Shown here: piece by piece, positions 1 through 9,315 of the stretch
How positions within the stretch are numbered: the stretch's first letter is position 1
How the letters are laid out: every line of letters starts with the position of its first letter
NCBI GenBank assembly: GCA_036504895.1
Contig: DASXUJ010000051.1
Span: forward strand, 1 to 39,281
Reading direction: 5' to 3'
DNA from: Syntrophorhabdaceae bacterium
GTDB lineage: Bacteria > Desulfobacterota > Syntrophorhabdia > Syntrophorhabdales > Syntrophorhabdaceae
Length of the DNA: 39,281 nt
Translations under genes and position numbers: made by a program
Notes under the pieces: model-generated
What the model saw: the letters and a program-made list of their open reading frames with translations, nothing else
Told to the model about the DNA's origin: nothing
The model's database searches: none

Positions 1-322
1 TTTCACCTAAATAATATCGGGCACTAAGGCCGAAGCCGCCTTCAACGCCGTTTTCAGGCCTGTTTACCACCGAGACGAAAGGCTCGAGGAGGAGGTTCAG
101 CTTATTTACCAGGTGCTTCTCGTACTGATAGGTCAATACCATGAAATCGTAGTAGCCGTTGTCTCCCCGCAAACGGCCCCACTCGCTGTTCTTGTTCAGC
201 GCGCCGAAACCGTATCCCAAAGAGAGACCTTGCTGGTCGGCACCGGCAGGAGAGGCATAACAAAATCCCCCCAAAAGGCAATACAGAAGTATCCACAGCG
301 CGTAGCGTTTTCCCTTTTCCAT
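1..322 (-). CDS. PagL-like outer-membrane protein (lipid A deacylase/acyloxyacyl hydrolase family), 3' end cut by window
   Basis: Read on the minus strand from the ATG at 322, the frame stays open to the window edge (107 codons, no stop), so the C-terminal part is missing. The product starts with a signal peptide (MEKGKRYALWILLYCLLGG, cleavage near Ala-Gly-Ala). Alternating aromatic/polar stretches such as YYDFMVLTYQYEKHL and a final GGFGLSARYYLG look like strands of a small beta-barrel. This pattern resembles the PagL/acyloxyacyl hydrolase family, which removes a 3-O-linked acyl chain from lipid A in the outer membrane. The catalytic His-Ser pair of PagL would lie in the missing part, so activity cannot be judged. 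A GGAAGG ribosome site precedes the ATG. The gene is divergent from the nuclease at 406. Confidence 0.6.
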   Translation of the reverse strand, partial: MEKGKRYALWILLYCLLGGFCYASPAGADQQGLSLGYGFGALNKNSEWGRLRGDNGYYDFMVLTYQYEKHLVNKLNLLLEPFVSVVNRPENGVEGGFGLSARYYLGE

Positions 323-405
323 GGCTTAGACCTTCCTTGTGGCATATGAGTGAGACAATGATAGTTGTTTATCATAAGGCAAAAATATTGTAAAATCTTT
401 TCTTC

Positions 406-1023
406 ATGAAGAGACTTATCGCTTTATTTGTCTTCATAGGCATCATAGGCATGGCCGCGGCTTCCTTCGGGAAGGATTTCGTGGTGAGAAAGGTCCTGAG
501 CGGCGACACAGTCCAACTGGAATCGGGAGAGATAGTCCGGTACCTGGGAATAGATGCGCCGGAGCTGTTTCTGAAAGAAGGGGGCAGCGAATTCTTCGCC
601 AAAGAGGCTGCCCGCCATAATAAAAAGCTCGTCCTCCTCAAGAAGGTGAGACTCGAATTCGATTCCGAAAAGAAGGACCACTACGGCAGACTCCTTGCAT
701 ATGTTTTCGTCAAAAATGTGTTTATCAATGGAGAGTTGGTAAAGGGGGGATATGCGAGGGCGACGGTAAAGCCGCCCAATGTGAAATATAAGGATATGCT
801 CCTCGATTATCAGAAAAAGGCCATGGAAGAGGAGAGGGGGCTCTGGCAGGAAAAGAAGAAGGACACGGAGAAATATTACATCGGAAATAAGAGAAGCTAT
901 GTGCTTCACAGGCCGTCGTGTAAGAATGCCCTGAAAATACCCGACAAAAATAAAATAGTCTTTCATAACCGCATGGATGCGATTAAAATAGGCTACGTAC
1001 CGGACAAATACTGTAAGCCATGA
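406..1023 (+). CDS. Secreted thermonuclease (SNase-like) with Ada-type zinc-binding-like tail
   Basis: 205 residues. Residues 1-22 form a signal peptide, so the enzyme should act outside the cytoplasm. Residues about 25-147 are a staphylococcal-nuclease fold, a Ca2+-dependent phosphodiesterase cutting DNA and RNA. The key residues are present: Asp34 in SGDTV, Arg45, Asp50 and Glu53 in RYLGIDAPE, and Arg95 in HYGRLLAY; the Thr of the S. aureus enzyme is Ala51 here. Residues about 155-205 (YIGNKRSYVLHRPSC ... DKYCKP) resemble the metal-binding domain of Ada, though only two cysteines remain, so metal binding is doubtful. The stop codon overlaps the start of the next gene by 4 bases (ATGA), which implies translational coupling to the ATPase downstream. 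Confidence 0.88.
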   Translation: MKRLIALFVFIGIIGMAAASFGKDFVVRKVLSGDTVQLESGEIVRYLGIDAPELFLKEGGSEFFAKEAARHNKKLVLLKKVRLEFDSEKKDHYGRLLAYVFVKNVFINGELVKGGYARATVKPPNVKYKDMLLDYQKKAMEEERGLWQEKKKDTEKYYIGNKRSYVLHRPSCKNALKIPDKNKIVFHNRMDAIKIGYVPDKYCKP

Positions 1024-2609
1024 TCGAGGAGTATCTCCAATACTGGGGGCTTGACCGCCACCCTTTCCTTCTTGCCCCCGACAGCCGCATGATGTGTGTG
1101 ACGGGTCAGTACTATGAATGTCTCGAGCGCCTGAAATATGCCATTACGACGGGAAAGGGCGGGGTCCTTCTCGTCTCGGAGGACGCGGGTCTCGGCAAGA
1201 CGACCCTCCTTCTCAAACTTATCGACGATATGAAAGAGAGATACGGCGATGCCTTCAGATACGCCTACATCGATCATCCCACCCTGAGTGCCGCTCAGAT
1301 GATCTCCCTTATTACGAGTCAGATATCGGGTATTCCGGCAGGCGAAGACAAGCTCAGAAACCTCGATGTCCTGAAGAGCACGCTGATCGATGCGAAGGAG
1401 CAGGGCGGCAAGAGCATTATAATAGTAGATGAGGGGCAGCTTCTCTGTGAGGCCCACGACGTGCTTCAGGAGTTGAGGATACTGATCAACCTCACTCATA
1501 TGGGCGAATACCTCCATACCTTTATTCTCTCCGGTCAGCGGGCATTATGGCATACTATAAAGTCAATGCCCGAATTCTGGCAGAGACTGCCGGTGCGATA
1601 TTATTTCGTGCCCCTCAAGCTCGAGGAGACAAAGGAACTGGTAAATTACAGGCTCTACAGGGCAGGGGCTGAAGAAGGACGGGAAGTCTTTCAGGAAGAC
1701 GCCCTCGAGATCATACATCGCTATGCAAAAGGCTCCCCCCGGACACTGATCGCCCTTGCCGACCTCTCGCTCCTTGTGGGATATACGAATCATGCGGCAA
1801 GAATCAGCTTCAAAGAGGTTTCCAAGGCTATTCAGGCAATGTCCGGCCAGGGCGAAAGCCTTCCTTATGTAAGGGAAGAGGGACCCCGGGAAACGGGACC
1901 GTCCCTCTCCAGCATCTCGACAATAGAGCGGCCTGTGGACCGCCCTCCCTGGAAACGACCTGAATACTCCGAAGCCATGCTCAAGACCTCACCCCCTATG
2001 ACGGATAAGTTCAAAAAAGTAGTGCGACCCGGGCCGGCATACCTGATCCTCGCCTTCGTTGCCCTGTTCCTCGCGGGGATGGTAACCTATTTTTACATCT
2101 CCGACTCTTTCGCCAGAAAAAGAATTGCCAACCCGGCGCCGGCCGCGAGCCAGACCCCGGAGAAACCCCTTTCCGGTCAAAACCCCGTTTCCCCGACGGT
2201 GAACGGGGCAGGACCTGCGCCGGACGCTCCCCAAGTGCTATCTCAGCCCGCTCCGCAAGTCACCGCGCAGCCCGCTCCCCAGATTACATCTCAGCCAGCT
2301 TCGCAGATAATTCCGCCAAAACCCCTTCCTCAGGCACCGCAAAAGGAGGCGGCGGAAAAGATTACCCTTTCCCCGGCCGCCGGGAAGAATGCGCTGGTCG
2401 TCGCCGAGGCAGGAAACATCAGAAACGCCCCGGATCTCGACGCCCCGAGGATAGGGGTAATTTTCAAGGATGAAACGATCAGGATCTTTGACGAAAAAAA
2501 GGACCGGAACGGGGAGAGGTGGTTTATGGTCCACATCTACGGCAAGAAAGAGGGATGGATCTCGGAGAGGGTGGTGGAGGTACGGGAAGGGCTAAGTCCG
2601 GAACAATAG
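1020..2609 (+). CDS. ExeA/GspA-like AAA ATPase with transmembrane segment, Pro-rich linker and C-terminal SH3 domain
   Basis: 529 residues. The N-terminal ATPase (about 1-270) opens with the ExeA-type YLQYWGLDRHPFLLAPDSR motif. Walker B is IIIVDEGQ (133-140). Walker A reads EDAGLGKT (54-61): the first glycine of the usual GxxxxGKT is glutamate. One membrane helix follows (about 340-362), then a Pro/Ala/Gln-rich stretch with repeated QPAPQ-like units (about 370-445), then a bacterial SH3 domain (about 448-520). ExeA/GspA ATPases help place type II secretin through peptidoglycan; a periplasmic SH3 fits peptidoglycan contact. That role is inferred from family. It is coupled to the nuclease upstream and convergent with selB, 14 bases away. 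No secretin or other gsp gene is in view. Confidence 0.82.
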   Translation: MIEEYLQYWGLDRHPFLLAPDSRMMCVTGQYYECLERLKYAITTGKGGVLLVSEDAGLGKTTLLLKLIDDMKERYGDAFRYAYIDHPTLSAAQMISLITSQISGIPAGEDKLRNLDVLKSTLIDAKEQGGKSIIIVDEGQLLCEAHDVLQELRILINLTHMGEYLHTFILSGQRALWHTIKSMPEFWQRLPVRYYFVPLKLEETKELVNYRLYRAGAEEGREVFQEDALEIIHRYAKGSPRTLIALADLSLLVGYTNHAARISFKEVSKAIQAMSGQGESLPYVREEGPRETGPSLSSISTIERPVDRPPWKRPEYSEAMLKTSPPMTDKFKKVVRPGPAYLILAFVALFLAGMVTYFYISDSFARKRIANPAPAASQTPEKPLSGQNPVSPTVNGAGPAPDAPQVLSQPAPQVTAQPAPQITSQPASQIIPPKPLPQAPQKEAAEKITLSPAAGKNALVVAEAGNIRNAPDLDAPRIGVIFKDETIRIFDEKKDRNGERWFMVHIYGKKEGWISERVVEVREGLSPEQ

Positions 2610-2623
2610 GGTGTCCTGAGCGG

Positions 2624-4519
2624 CTATTTCCGAAGGACCCGCTTGTCTCCGACCCTTATGGTCAATTTTATCTCGTCGAGATATTCGAGGATGGGGATCA
2701 TATATTTTCTCGACAAGTCGAACATGCCTTTGAAATCGGCAGGAGCCATCTCCTTTTGCGCCACCAGATGTCCGGTCACCCGCTCCTTTAAAGAATCGAT
2801 GACTTTCCCATGAAAATAAATATCACCTTTGGTCTTGACGACCTTTTTCTCGAATACGAGCCTCTCCAGGACATCCCTGAGGTTCTTTTCCGCGATCTTC
2901 GTCTCCGCTGAAAGGTCCTTTATCCCGGGAGGGGTGAGGCCGTAGCTCTCGAGCTTCCTGAGTACCTCGTCTCCGAGCCCTTCTGCCCCGCCTTGTGTGC
3001 CGGCACTTCTCCCCTGCTCCCTCACCTTGTCCTTATCCGTTTCCACCTTGGCTTCGGAGATGGTCTCGTCCAGGACTAACTGAAATATCTGGGGCTCGAC
3101 TTTAGGCAGGCGGGACCGTAACTCTTCCTTGGAAATCCCCACTTTGAGCGGATTCTTAGCATGAAAATCGTGAAGAATGGCGAGGAGCATCTCCTTGTAC
3201 TTAATGAGCCACTCCGTGTGGATTATCATTCTGCCTGAAACCCTGACCTTCTTTTGCCCCTCGAGGCGGGAGACGATGCGGTCGGTAAAGGCGGTCTCCT
3301 TGCCCAAAAGCACGGAGAGCATATTCCTCGTTGTTCCCCCGTACTCCCCTTTCCGTATGTGGAATTCCGCTTTCCCCATCTCGTCGCTTCCGGACAGGAG
3401 CTCGCACATCTCATCGAGACCCGCGGTCTTTCGTTTATGCCGCCGGGGCATGACGTCGATAATCTGGCCCCCTCCGATGGTCTGTATCGCGTAAGGCCCT
3501 CTAAGGATATAGCGGTCGCCGGGCAAGGTGACAATGGGATGGGGGAATACGAACTGGGTAAAGGACTCCTCCCCGGGTTCTATCTGATCCGCCTCCAGGA
3601 GGATAAGCCGTGCCTCCGTCTGGTTCGTGGCAATGTGGAAACGCAGGGTAGTGTCATTTCGCACGGGTTTCAAAGGGAGCTTCAAGTATGTGAGCGTCGC
3701 ATCGATTCTATTGGAGAGGATGAGCGTATCGGGTCGTCCGATAATGGTGCCCCTCTCGACCTCCTGCTTCTCGACGCCCTGAAGATTGAGGGCAACGCGC
3801 TGGCCTGCCGACGCTTCGGGGGCATCTTCATGGTACGCCTGGATGTTCCTGATCTTGGCGCGCCTACGGAAGGGGTATATCTCGATCTCGTCCCCCACTT
3901 TGATTGAGCCGGATATGCAGGTGCCCGTGACAATGGTGCCGAGGCCTCGGATCGTAAAGACCCTGTCCACGGGGAGCCGGAAGATGCCCTCCCTGGACCT
4001 TTCTTCAAGCTCCATCGCCATGTCGTGGATCGTATTGCGGAGAAGCTCTATGTTCTCGCCTGTAGTCGCCGAGACCGGTATGATAGGTGCGCCACCCAAA
4101 GGACGGCCTTTCAGAAAATCCGCCACGTCCTCCTTTGCCATCTCCACCATCTCTTCATCCACGAGATCGGTTTTGGTAATGGCCACGATGCCCCTTTTCA
4201 GACCGAGAAGTTCGCATATATCCACGTGCTCCCGGGTCTGAGGCATGACGCCTTCATCCGCGGCAACCACGAGCAGCGCCATGTCTATCCCCCACGCCCC
4301 TGCGACCATATGGCGGACGAACTTTTCATGGCCCGGAACATCGACGATACCGATGGAAAGATCGTCGCCCGATCTATAGTGGGCAAACCCGAGCTCGGTG
4401 GTGATGCCCCTTTCCTTCTCTTCCTTCAACCGGTCGCAGTCGATGCCCGTGAGGGCCTTGATAAGGGTTGTCTTGCCGTGATCGATGTGTCCTGCGGTCC
4501 CTATGACTATTCTCTTCAT
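2624..4519 (-). CDS. selB: Selenocysteine-specific translation elongation factor SelB
   Basis: 631 residues from the ATG at 4519, near the 614 of E. coli SelB. It delivers Sec-tRNA(Sec) to ribosomes at UGA codons marked by a SECIS hairpin. All GTPase motifs are present: GHIDHGKTT (G1), [11 protein letters not shown] (switch I), DVPGHE (G3), TKTD (G4). EF-Tu-like beta-barrel domains follow, and the C-terminal 200 or so residues contain the winged-helix region that binds SECIS. An in-frame ATG at 4540 (MYSEDTD extension) is possible, but homologues begin at [11 protein letters not shown]. The gene stands alone here; selA, selC and selD are not visible. A selenocysteine formate dehydrogenase gene lies at 14671-17376, giving SelB a client in this window. 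Confidence 0.96.
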   Translation of the reverse strand: MKRIVIGTAGHIDHGKTTLIKALTGIDCDRLKEEKERGITTELGFAHYRSGDDLSIGIVDVPGHEKFVRHMVAGAWGIDMALLVVAADEGVMPQTREHVDICELLGLKRGIVAITKTDLVDEEMVEMAKEDVADFLKGRPLGGAPIIPVSATTGENIELLRNTIHDMAMELEERSREGIFRLPVDRVFTIRGLGTIVTGTCISGSIKVGDEIEIYPFRRRAKIRNIQAYHEDAPEASAGQRVALNLQGVEKQEVERGTIIGRPDTLILSNRIDATLTYLKLPLKPVRNDTTLRFHIATNQTEARLILLEADQIEPGEESFTQFVFPHPIVTLPGDRYILRGPYAIQTIGGGQIIDVMPRRHKRKTAGLDEMCELLSGSDEMGKAEFHIRKGEYGGTTRNMLSVLLGKETAFTDRIVSRLEGQKKVRVSGRMIIHTEWLIKYKEMLLAILHDFHAKNPLKVGISKEELRSRLPKVEPQIFQLVLDETISEAKVETDKDKVREQGRSAGTQGGAEGLGDEVLRKLESYGLTPPGIKDLSAETKIAEKNLRDVLERLVFEKKVVKTKGDIYFHGKVIDSLKERVTGHLVAQKEMAPADFKGMFDLSRKYMIPILEYLDEIKLTIRVGDKRVLRK

Positions 4520-4756
4520 GTCGGTATCTTCACTATACATTATTTTTGGCGGCCGTACAATTGTTCCGGCGGATAACGGGAGCGACGCGAATGGGGGCGG
4601 AGGCATGGAACCCTCGCCTGAAGGTGAATGGTCCCTCCTGTGAATGGGTCCGAAACGGTGGAGGACACCGACAAAACCGTTGCAATCCTCACCAATACTG
4701 TGTTTCTATTTATATACAGGCTTCAAAACCATAAGTGCCGGAGGAGGATTTATACC

Positions 4757-5887
4757 ATGAGAAAGGCTATGATCGGGGCGTGTGTAATACTCGCCTCCTT
4801 CCTGTTCATACCATATTCCTTCGCGAAGGAAACCGTAAAAATAGGCGTCGTAACCCCCCTCACGGGGGACGTGAAGACCTACGGTGAATCGACAAAAAAT
4901 GCTTTTTTGATCGCCGTGGAGGAGTATTCGAAGAAAGGAAAATATACCATAGTGCCGGTCATCGCGGATGACAGGAACGATCCGACCGAGGGGACGAATG
5001 CGACCCTTAAGCTGATTACCCAGGATAAGGTGGTGGCGTTAGTAGGGCCCCTCACGTCCAAGGTAGCCATTCCTATGAGCGAGATCGCCCAGAAGAACAA
5101 GGTTCCCATGATCACCGGCACGGCGACGAACCCCAAGGTGACGGTGAGCGACGGAAAGCGGAAATCCTATGTCTTCAGGACCTGCTATACGGACCCCTTT
5201 CAAGGCTCGACTGCGGCAAATTTTGCGCTCAAAGAGTTGAAGGTGAAGACCGCCGCGGTGCTCTATGATGTGAGCAACGATTACTCCAAGGGCCTGGCCG
5301 ACGTCTTTAAGACCACCTTTACTAAAGGGGGCGGCGCCATTACGGCATATGAATCGTACCAGAAGGACGATGTCGATTTTTCCGCCCTGATCACGAAGTT
5401 GGCCATGAAGAAGCCGGAGGTGGTCTACCTGCCCGATTACTATAATAAGGTCGGCCTCATCTCGAAGCAGATAAGGGAAAAAGGCGTGAAGGCGACACTC
5501 CTCGGAGGTGACGGCTGGGACTCTCCCGACCTTGCGAAGATAGCGGGCTCCGCCATCGTGGGCGGCTACTTCACGAACCACTACTCTCCTGACAGGAAAG
5601 ACTCCGTGACCCAGGCGTTCATCAAAAAGTACAAGGAGAAGCACGGCATAGTGCCCGACGCGCTGGGATCGCTTGCATATGACGCCACCATGATCCTCTT
5701 CAAGACCCTCGACAGCGCTAAATCGCCCACTTCCGAGGAGATCGTGAAAGGCCTTGGAACTATAAAGAACTTCAAAGGGGTGACGGGAAACATCAGCTTC
5801 GACAAAAACGGAGACTCGGTCAAATCGGTGGTCATTCTGAAAATGGAAAAAGATAAAGTGCGGTACGTCACGACCATAGAGCCTTAA
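4757..5887 (+). CDS. livK: Branched-chain amino acid-type ABC transporter, periplasmic substrate-binding protein
   Basis: 376 residues. A signal peptide (MRKAMIGACVILASFLF, cleavage after SFA) precedes the type-1 periplasmic binding fold typical of Leu/Ile/Val-binding proteins. It begins VKIGVVTPLTGDVKTYGES, with DDRNDPTEGTN and ALVGPLTSKVA further on. The protein should capture the substrate for the permeases and ATPases encoded next. The ligand cannot be read from sequence: this family also includes amide, urea and aromatic-acid binders. The ATG at 4757 is preferred because GGAGGA lies 9 bases upstream and it starts exactly at the signal peptide; an upstream in-frame ATG at 4628 would put a non-signal stretch in front. 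It is the first gene of an eight-gene plus-strand run. Confidence 0.93.
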   Translation: MRKAMIGACVILASFLFIPYSFAKETVKIGVVTPLTGDVKTYGESTKNAFLIAVEEYSKKGKYTIVPVIADDRNDPTEGTNATLKLITQDKVVALVGPLTSKVAIPMSEIAQKNKVPMITGTATNPKVTVSDGKRKSYVFRTCYTDPFQGSTAANFALKELKVKTAAVLYDVSNDYSKGLADVFKTTFTKGGGAITAYESYQKDDVDFSALITKLAMKKPEVVYLPDYYNKVGLISKQIREKGVKATLLGGDGWDSPDLAKIAGSAIVGGYFTNHYSPDRKDSVTQAFIKKYKEKHGIVPDALGSLAYDATMILFKTLDSAKSPTSEEIVKGLGTIKNFKGVTGNISFDKNGDSVKSVVILKMEKDKVRYVTTIEP

Positions 5888-5923
5888 TATGCCGAGCGAT
5901 GGCAGACGCTCCGGGTGTGATAT

Positions 5924-6814
5924 ATGGAAGTCCTAGGCTATATATGCGACCAGTGCATTAACGGTCTTCAGCTCGGCGCCGTCTATGCCCTCATTGCGCT
6001 CGGCTATACCATGGTCTACGGGGTGCTCCGGCTCATCAACTTCGCCCACGGCGATATCTTCATGCTGGGCGCCTTCATCGCCTATTATTTTATCGCAAAA
6101 TTGAGCATTCCCATCTATTTCGTCTTTGTCATCACCATGGTCCTTACAGGCTGCGCCGGCTTCATCATCGAGAAGGTGGCCTATAAGCCGCTCCGGAAGG
6201 CGCCGAGAATCTCGCTCCTCATCACCGCGGTGGGTGTCTCCCTTTTTCTCGAATATTTCCTGAGCCTGAAAGCCATCTTCACTCCCGATTACATCGGGTT
6301 TCCCCGGCCCTTTGAAGTGACTGCCTATGACCTGGGGCTATTCTCCATCACCAACGTGCAGCTTCTCATCTTCGCGGTCACGGGCGCGGCGCTGACCGGC
6401 GTCTATTATCTGGTCTACCGGACGAAACAGGGGAAAGCGATGAGGGCGGTCTCGTACGACGAAGAGGTGGCTTCCCTCATGGGCATAAACATCGACAGGA
6501 CCATTTCCTTCACTTTCGTGGTGGGCGCGTCCCTTGCGGGCGTGGGGGGTATCCTCTACGGCATTGCCTATCCCCAGATAAACGTATTCATGGGGGTCAT
6601 GCCGGGGATCAAATCTTTTATCGCCGCGGTGTTGGGCGGTATAGGGATCATTCACGGCGCGGTTCTCGGGGGCTTTATTATCGGTCTCTCCGAGGTCTTC
6701 GTTTCGGCCTTTCTCTCCTCCACCTTCAGGGACGGCGTAATCTTCATCATTCTCTTCGTGGTCCTCCTTCTGAAGCCGAGCGGCATCTTCGGGAAAAGGA
6801 TCGAGAAAGTATGA
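5924..6814 (+). CDS. livH: ABC transporter permease, LivH family
   Basis: 296 residues, nearly all hydrophobic, with about eight membrane helices. The start (YICDQCINGLQLGAVYALIALG) and the motif YGVLRLINFAHGDIFMLGAF are hallmarks of LivH inner-membrane permeases of branched-chain amino acid-type importers. The cytoplasmic stretch RTKQGKAMRAVSYDEEVASL, followed by MGINIDRTI, is the loop that contacts the ATPase. It begins 36 bases after livK and its stop overlaps the livM start (ATGA at 6811), so livH and livM are translationally coupled. Confidence 0.95.
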   Translation: MEVLGYICDQCINGLQLGAVYALIALGYTMVYGVLRLINFAHGDIFMLGAFIAYYFIAKLSIPIYFVFVITMVLTGCAGFIIEKVAYKPLRKAPRISLLITAVGVSLFLEYFLSLKAIFTPDYIGFPRPFEVTAYDLGLFSITNVQLLIFAVTGAALTGVYYLVYRTKQGKAMRAVSYDEEVASLMGINIDRTISFTFVVGASLAGVGGILYGIAYPQINVFMGVMPGIKSFIAAVLGGIGIIHGAVLGGFIIGLSEVFVSAFLSSTFRDGVIFIILFVVLLLKPSGIFGKRIEKV

Positions 6815-7761
6815 ATTTTTTCAAAGAATCGAGAAAGTTCCTTTTTCTTTCCCTCCTCATCTATGTGGTCCTCAAGAGCGTCTTTTCCCTGGGCATCGTC
6901 TCTCAATATATCGAGCAGATTACCCTCTATGCCTTCATCGTTATCCTCGCGTCCCTGGGGCTCAATGTGATCTACGGGTATACGGGACAATTCTCCCTGG
7001 GCCACGCGGCGTTCTACGGTCTCGGCGCCTATGTGTCCGCCTATCTGACGCGGGTCTTCGGTATCGAAGGGGTGCTCGGCTTTCTGCCTGCCATAGTAGT
7101 GAGCGGAGTGGTTACGGGGGCGGTTGGCTACGTGATAGGCATTCCCGTTCTCAAGCTGCGAGATGATTTTCTTGCAATCGCCACCCTCGGGCTGGGAACC
7201 CTCTTTAAGGTGATCCTCGATAACTCGGATAAAATCACCGATATATTGGGCGGCTCACGGGGGTTCGTCGGTATCCCGCGGATCACCAATCTCGAGCTCA
7301 CCCTCTCCGTAATGGTCTTTCTCATTCTTGTCACGCGAAATATCATATTTTCGAGATACGGTCTCTTCTGGCGCTGCATCAAGAACGACGAGCTCGCCGC
7401 CGTTTCGATCGGGATCGACACGGCAAGGATGAAGCTCATGGCCTTCTCATTCGGCTGTGCGCTGGCCGGGGTTGCGGGTGCGCTCTATGCTCATCTCTAC
7501 ACTTTCCTCCATCCTTCCAATTTCGACATCCTGAAATCGATCGACTTCCTTATCATTGTCATCATAGGCGGGATGGGGAGCATCACGGGCACTATCTACG
7601 CCGGGCTCATATGGGTGGGCGTTATCGAGGGCTTGAGGATACTCCTGCCCACGGATATGCTCGATTTAAGGTGGGTCCTGATCCCCCTGTTCCTCATCAT
7701 CCTGATGATGTGGAGGCCCTACGGCCTCATTACCAAAACCTCGAGATGGGGCAGGTCATGA
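6811..7761 (+). CDS. livM: ABC transporter permease, LivM family
   Basis: 316 residues with about nine hydrophobic segments. GLNVIYGYTGQFSLGHAAFY is the characteristic LivM motif, and IKNDELAAVSIGIDTARMKL is the ATPase-contacting loop. It pairs with LivH to form the membrane channel of the importer. Translation starts inside the livH stop codon. The gene ends 16 bases before the likely livG start. Confidence 0.95.
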   Translation: MNFFKESRKFLFLSLLIYVVLKSVFSLGIVSQYIEQITLYAFIVILASLGLNVIYGYTGQFSLGHAAFYGLGAYVSAYLTRVFGIEGVLGFLPAIVVSGVVTGAVGYVIGIPVLKLRDDFLAIATLGLGTLFKVILDNSDKITDILGGSRGFVGIPRITNLELTLSVMVFLILVTRNIIFSRYGLFWRCIKNDELAAVSIGIDTARMKLMAFSFGCALAGVAGALYAHLYTFLHPSNFDILKSIDFLIIVIIGGMGSITGTIYAGLIWVGVIEGLRILLPTDMLDLRWVLIPLFLIILMMWRPYGLITKTSRWGRS

Positions 7762-7777
7762 CGTTCGGAGGCGGGTT

Positions 7778-8554
7778 TTGGACGATATGATCGCCCTCGA
7801 AGTAAAGGACCTGAGGAAGAGCTTCGGCGGCGTCCAGGCCGTGGATTCCATCTCCTTTAAGGTCAATGAGGGCGAGACGCTCAGCATCATAGGACCGAAC
7901 GGGGCGGGGAAAACGACCGTATTCAACCTGATTACGGGATTTTATCGGCCCGATTCAGGGTCGGTAAGGTTTTTCGGCAAAGAAATCACTGTCATGGCGC
8001 CCTACAAGCTTCCCCATATCGGTATCGGAAGAACTTTTCAGAATATGAGGCTTTTCGGCGATCTCACCGTCTTCGAAAACCTCCTGGCAGCCCTTCTGAG
8101 GAGGAAAGGCTATTCCATCTGGTCCACTATCTTCAGGACCGACGGCTATTTCCACGCAGAGGCACACGCCGAGGCCAGGGCGAGAGAGCTGATCGAGTTC
8201 TTTCAGCTCTCGGGGAAAGAAGATTATCCCGCAAAAAGCCTCCCTTATGGAGAGCAAAGAAGGTTGGAGTTGGCCAGGGCCCTTTCGACCGATCCTAAGC
8301 TCCTGCTTATAGACGAGCCCGGTGCGGGCATGAACCCCAGGGAGATCATGGATCTCGTGGACACCTTAAGGGTGGTGAAAGAGCGATTCCGGCTTACCCT
8401 GCTTATCATAGAGCACCAGATGGGACTCGTCATGAGACTGTCGGACCGGGTGATGGTGATGGATTTCGGAGAAAAGATCATGGAGGGCCTGCCCGAAGAG
8501 GTGAAGAAAGATAAGAAAGTAATCGAGGCATACCTGGGGGATGAATTCGCATGA
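7778..8554 (+). CDS. livG: ABC transporter ATP-binding protein, LivG family
   Basis: 258 residues counting from TTG at 7778. GGAGG at 7767-7771 sits six bases before this TTG but fifteen before the ATG at 7787, so the TTG is preferred; the ATG version would be three residues shorter. The Walker A motif GPNGAGKTT (39-47), Q-loop region GRTFQNMRLF, LivG-type signature LPYGEQRRLELARAL and Walker B LLLIDEPGAG are all present, and the switch histidine is in IIEHQM. One of two ATPases powering the liv-type importer from the cytoplasmic face. Confidence 0.94.
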   Translation: MDDMIALEVKDLRKSFGGVQAVDSISFKVNEGETLSIIGPNGAGKTTVFNLITGFYRPDSGSVRFFGKEITVMAPYKLPHIGIGRTFQNMRLFGDLTVFENLLAALLRRKGYSIWSTIFRTDGYFHAEAHAEARARELIEFFQLSGKEDYPAKSLPYGEQRRLELARALSTDPKLLLIDEPGAGMNPREIMDLVDTLRVVKERFRLTLLIIEHQMGLVMRLSDRVMVMDFGEKIMEGLPEEVKKDKKVIEAYLGDEFA

Positions 8555-8603
8555 CCCCGCCGCACACTCTCTTCGATCTATTTCCAAAGGAAGGGGTAGT
8601 CTC

Positions 8604-9314
8604 ATGCTGATGGAGGTCAGAAACCTTTCGGTCAATTACGGGGCTATAGGCGCCCTTCACGACCTCTCCCTCCACGTGAGACCTGGAGAGATCGTCTCGG
8701 TCATAGGGGCCAACGGCGCGGGTAAGTCCACACTCCTCAAGACGGTCACCGGCCTTATAAAACCTGTGTCGGGATATATAGAATGGGAAAAAAAAGCGAT
8801 CCAGGGCATGAGGCCCGACAGGATAGTGAGGCTGGGCATCACCATGGTCCCCGAAGGACGGCGGGTCTTTCCCGATCTTTCGGTGAAGGAGAACTTGGAG
8901 CTCGGGGGGTACGTCCTCAAATCTTCGGAGCTGAAGAAGGAGCTTTTCGACCTCGTCCTCTCTACATTTCCCCGCCTCAAAGAGCGGATCAAGCAGCAGG
9001 CCGGAACTCTGTCCGGCGGAGAGCAGCAGATGCTGGCCATGGGCAGGGCCCTCATGGGAAACCCGCGGCTTCTTCTCCTCGATGAGCCATCCATGGGTCT
9101 TTCGCCCATCATCACCAGGGAGATATTCTCTCTCATTCGTCTCATAAACTCTGAAAAGGGCATCTCGATTATTCTCGTGGAGCAGAACGCCCATATGGCC
9201 CTGGAGCACTCCCAGCGGACTTATGTACTGGAGAATGGGAGACTGGCCATGGAAGGTCTTTCCCGCGACGTGAAAACCGACAGATCTGTTATCGAAGCCT
9301 ATTTGGGAGTATGA
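8604..9314 (+). CDS. livF: ABC transporter ATP-binding protein, LivF family
   Basis: 236 residues from the ATG at 8604, which follows a GGAAGGGG ribosome site. An in-frame ATG at 8541 lies inside the end of livG and would add a non-conserved extension; the ATG at 8610 is also possible. Walker A GANGAGKST, signature LSGGEQQMLAMGRAL, Walker B LLLLDEPSMGLSP and the LVEQNAHMAL switch region are intact. It works with LivG as the heterodimeric motor. The stop codon is one base before the next gene, which ties the CobD-like protein to this transporter operon. Confidence 0.94.
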   Translation: MLMEVRNLSVNYGAIGALHDLSLHVRPGEIVSVIGANGAGKSTLLKTVTGLIKPVSGYIEWEKKAIQGMRPDRIVRLGITMVPEGRRVFPDLSVKENLELGGYVLKSSELKKELFDLVLSTFPRLKERIKQQAGTLSGGEQQMLAMGRALMGNPRLLLLDEPSMGLSPIITREIFSLIRLINSEKGISIILVEQNAHMALEHSQRTYVLENGRLAMEGLSRDVKTDRSVIEAYLGV

Positions 9315-9315
9315 G

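Noticed and set aside
2610-2623. Terminator between the convergent ATPase and selB genes
   Set aside because: Only 14 bases separate the stops and no stem-loop with a T-run is visible.
4520-4756. tRNA-Sec gene next to selB
   Set aside because: No long acceptor stem, TTCRA loop or anticodon arm could be found in this gap; weak AT-rich promoter-like stretches near 4703-4716 were also too poor to call.
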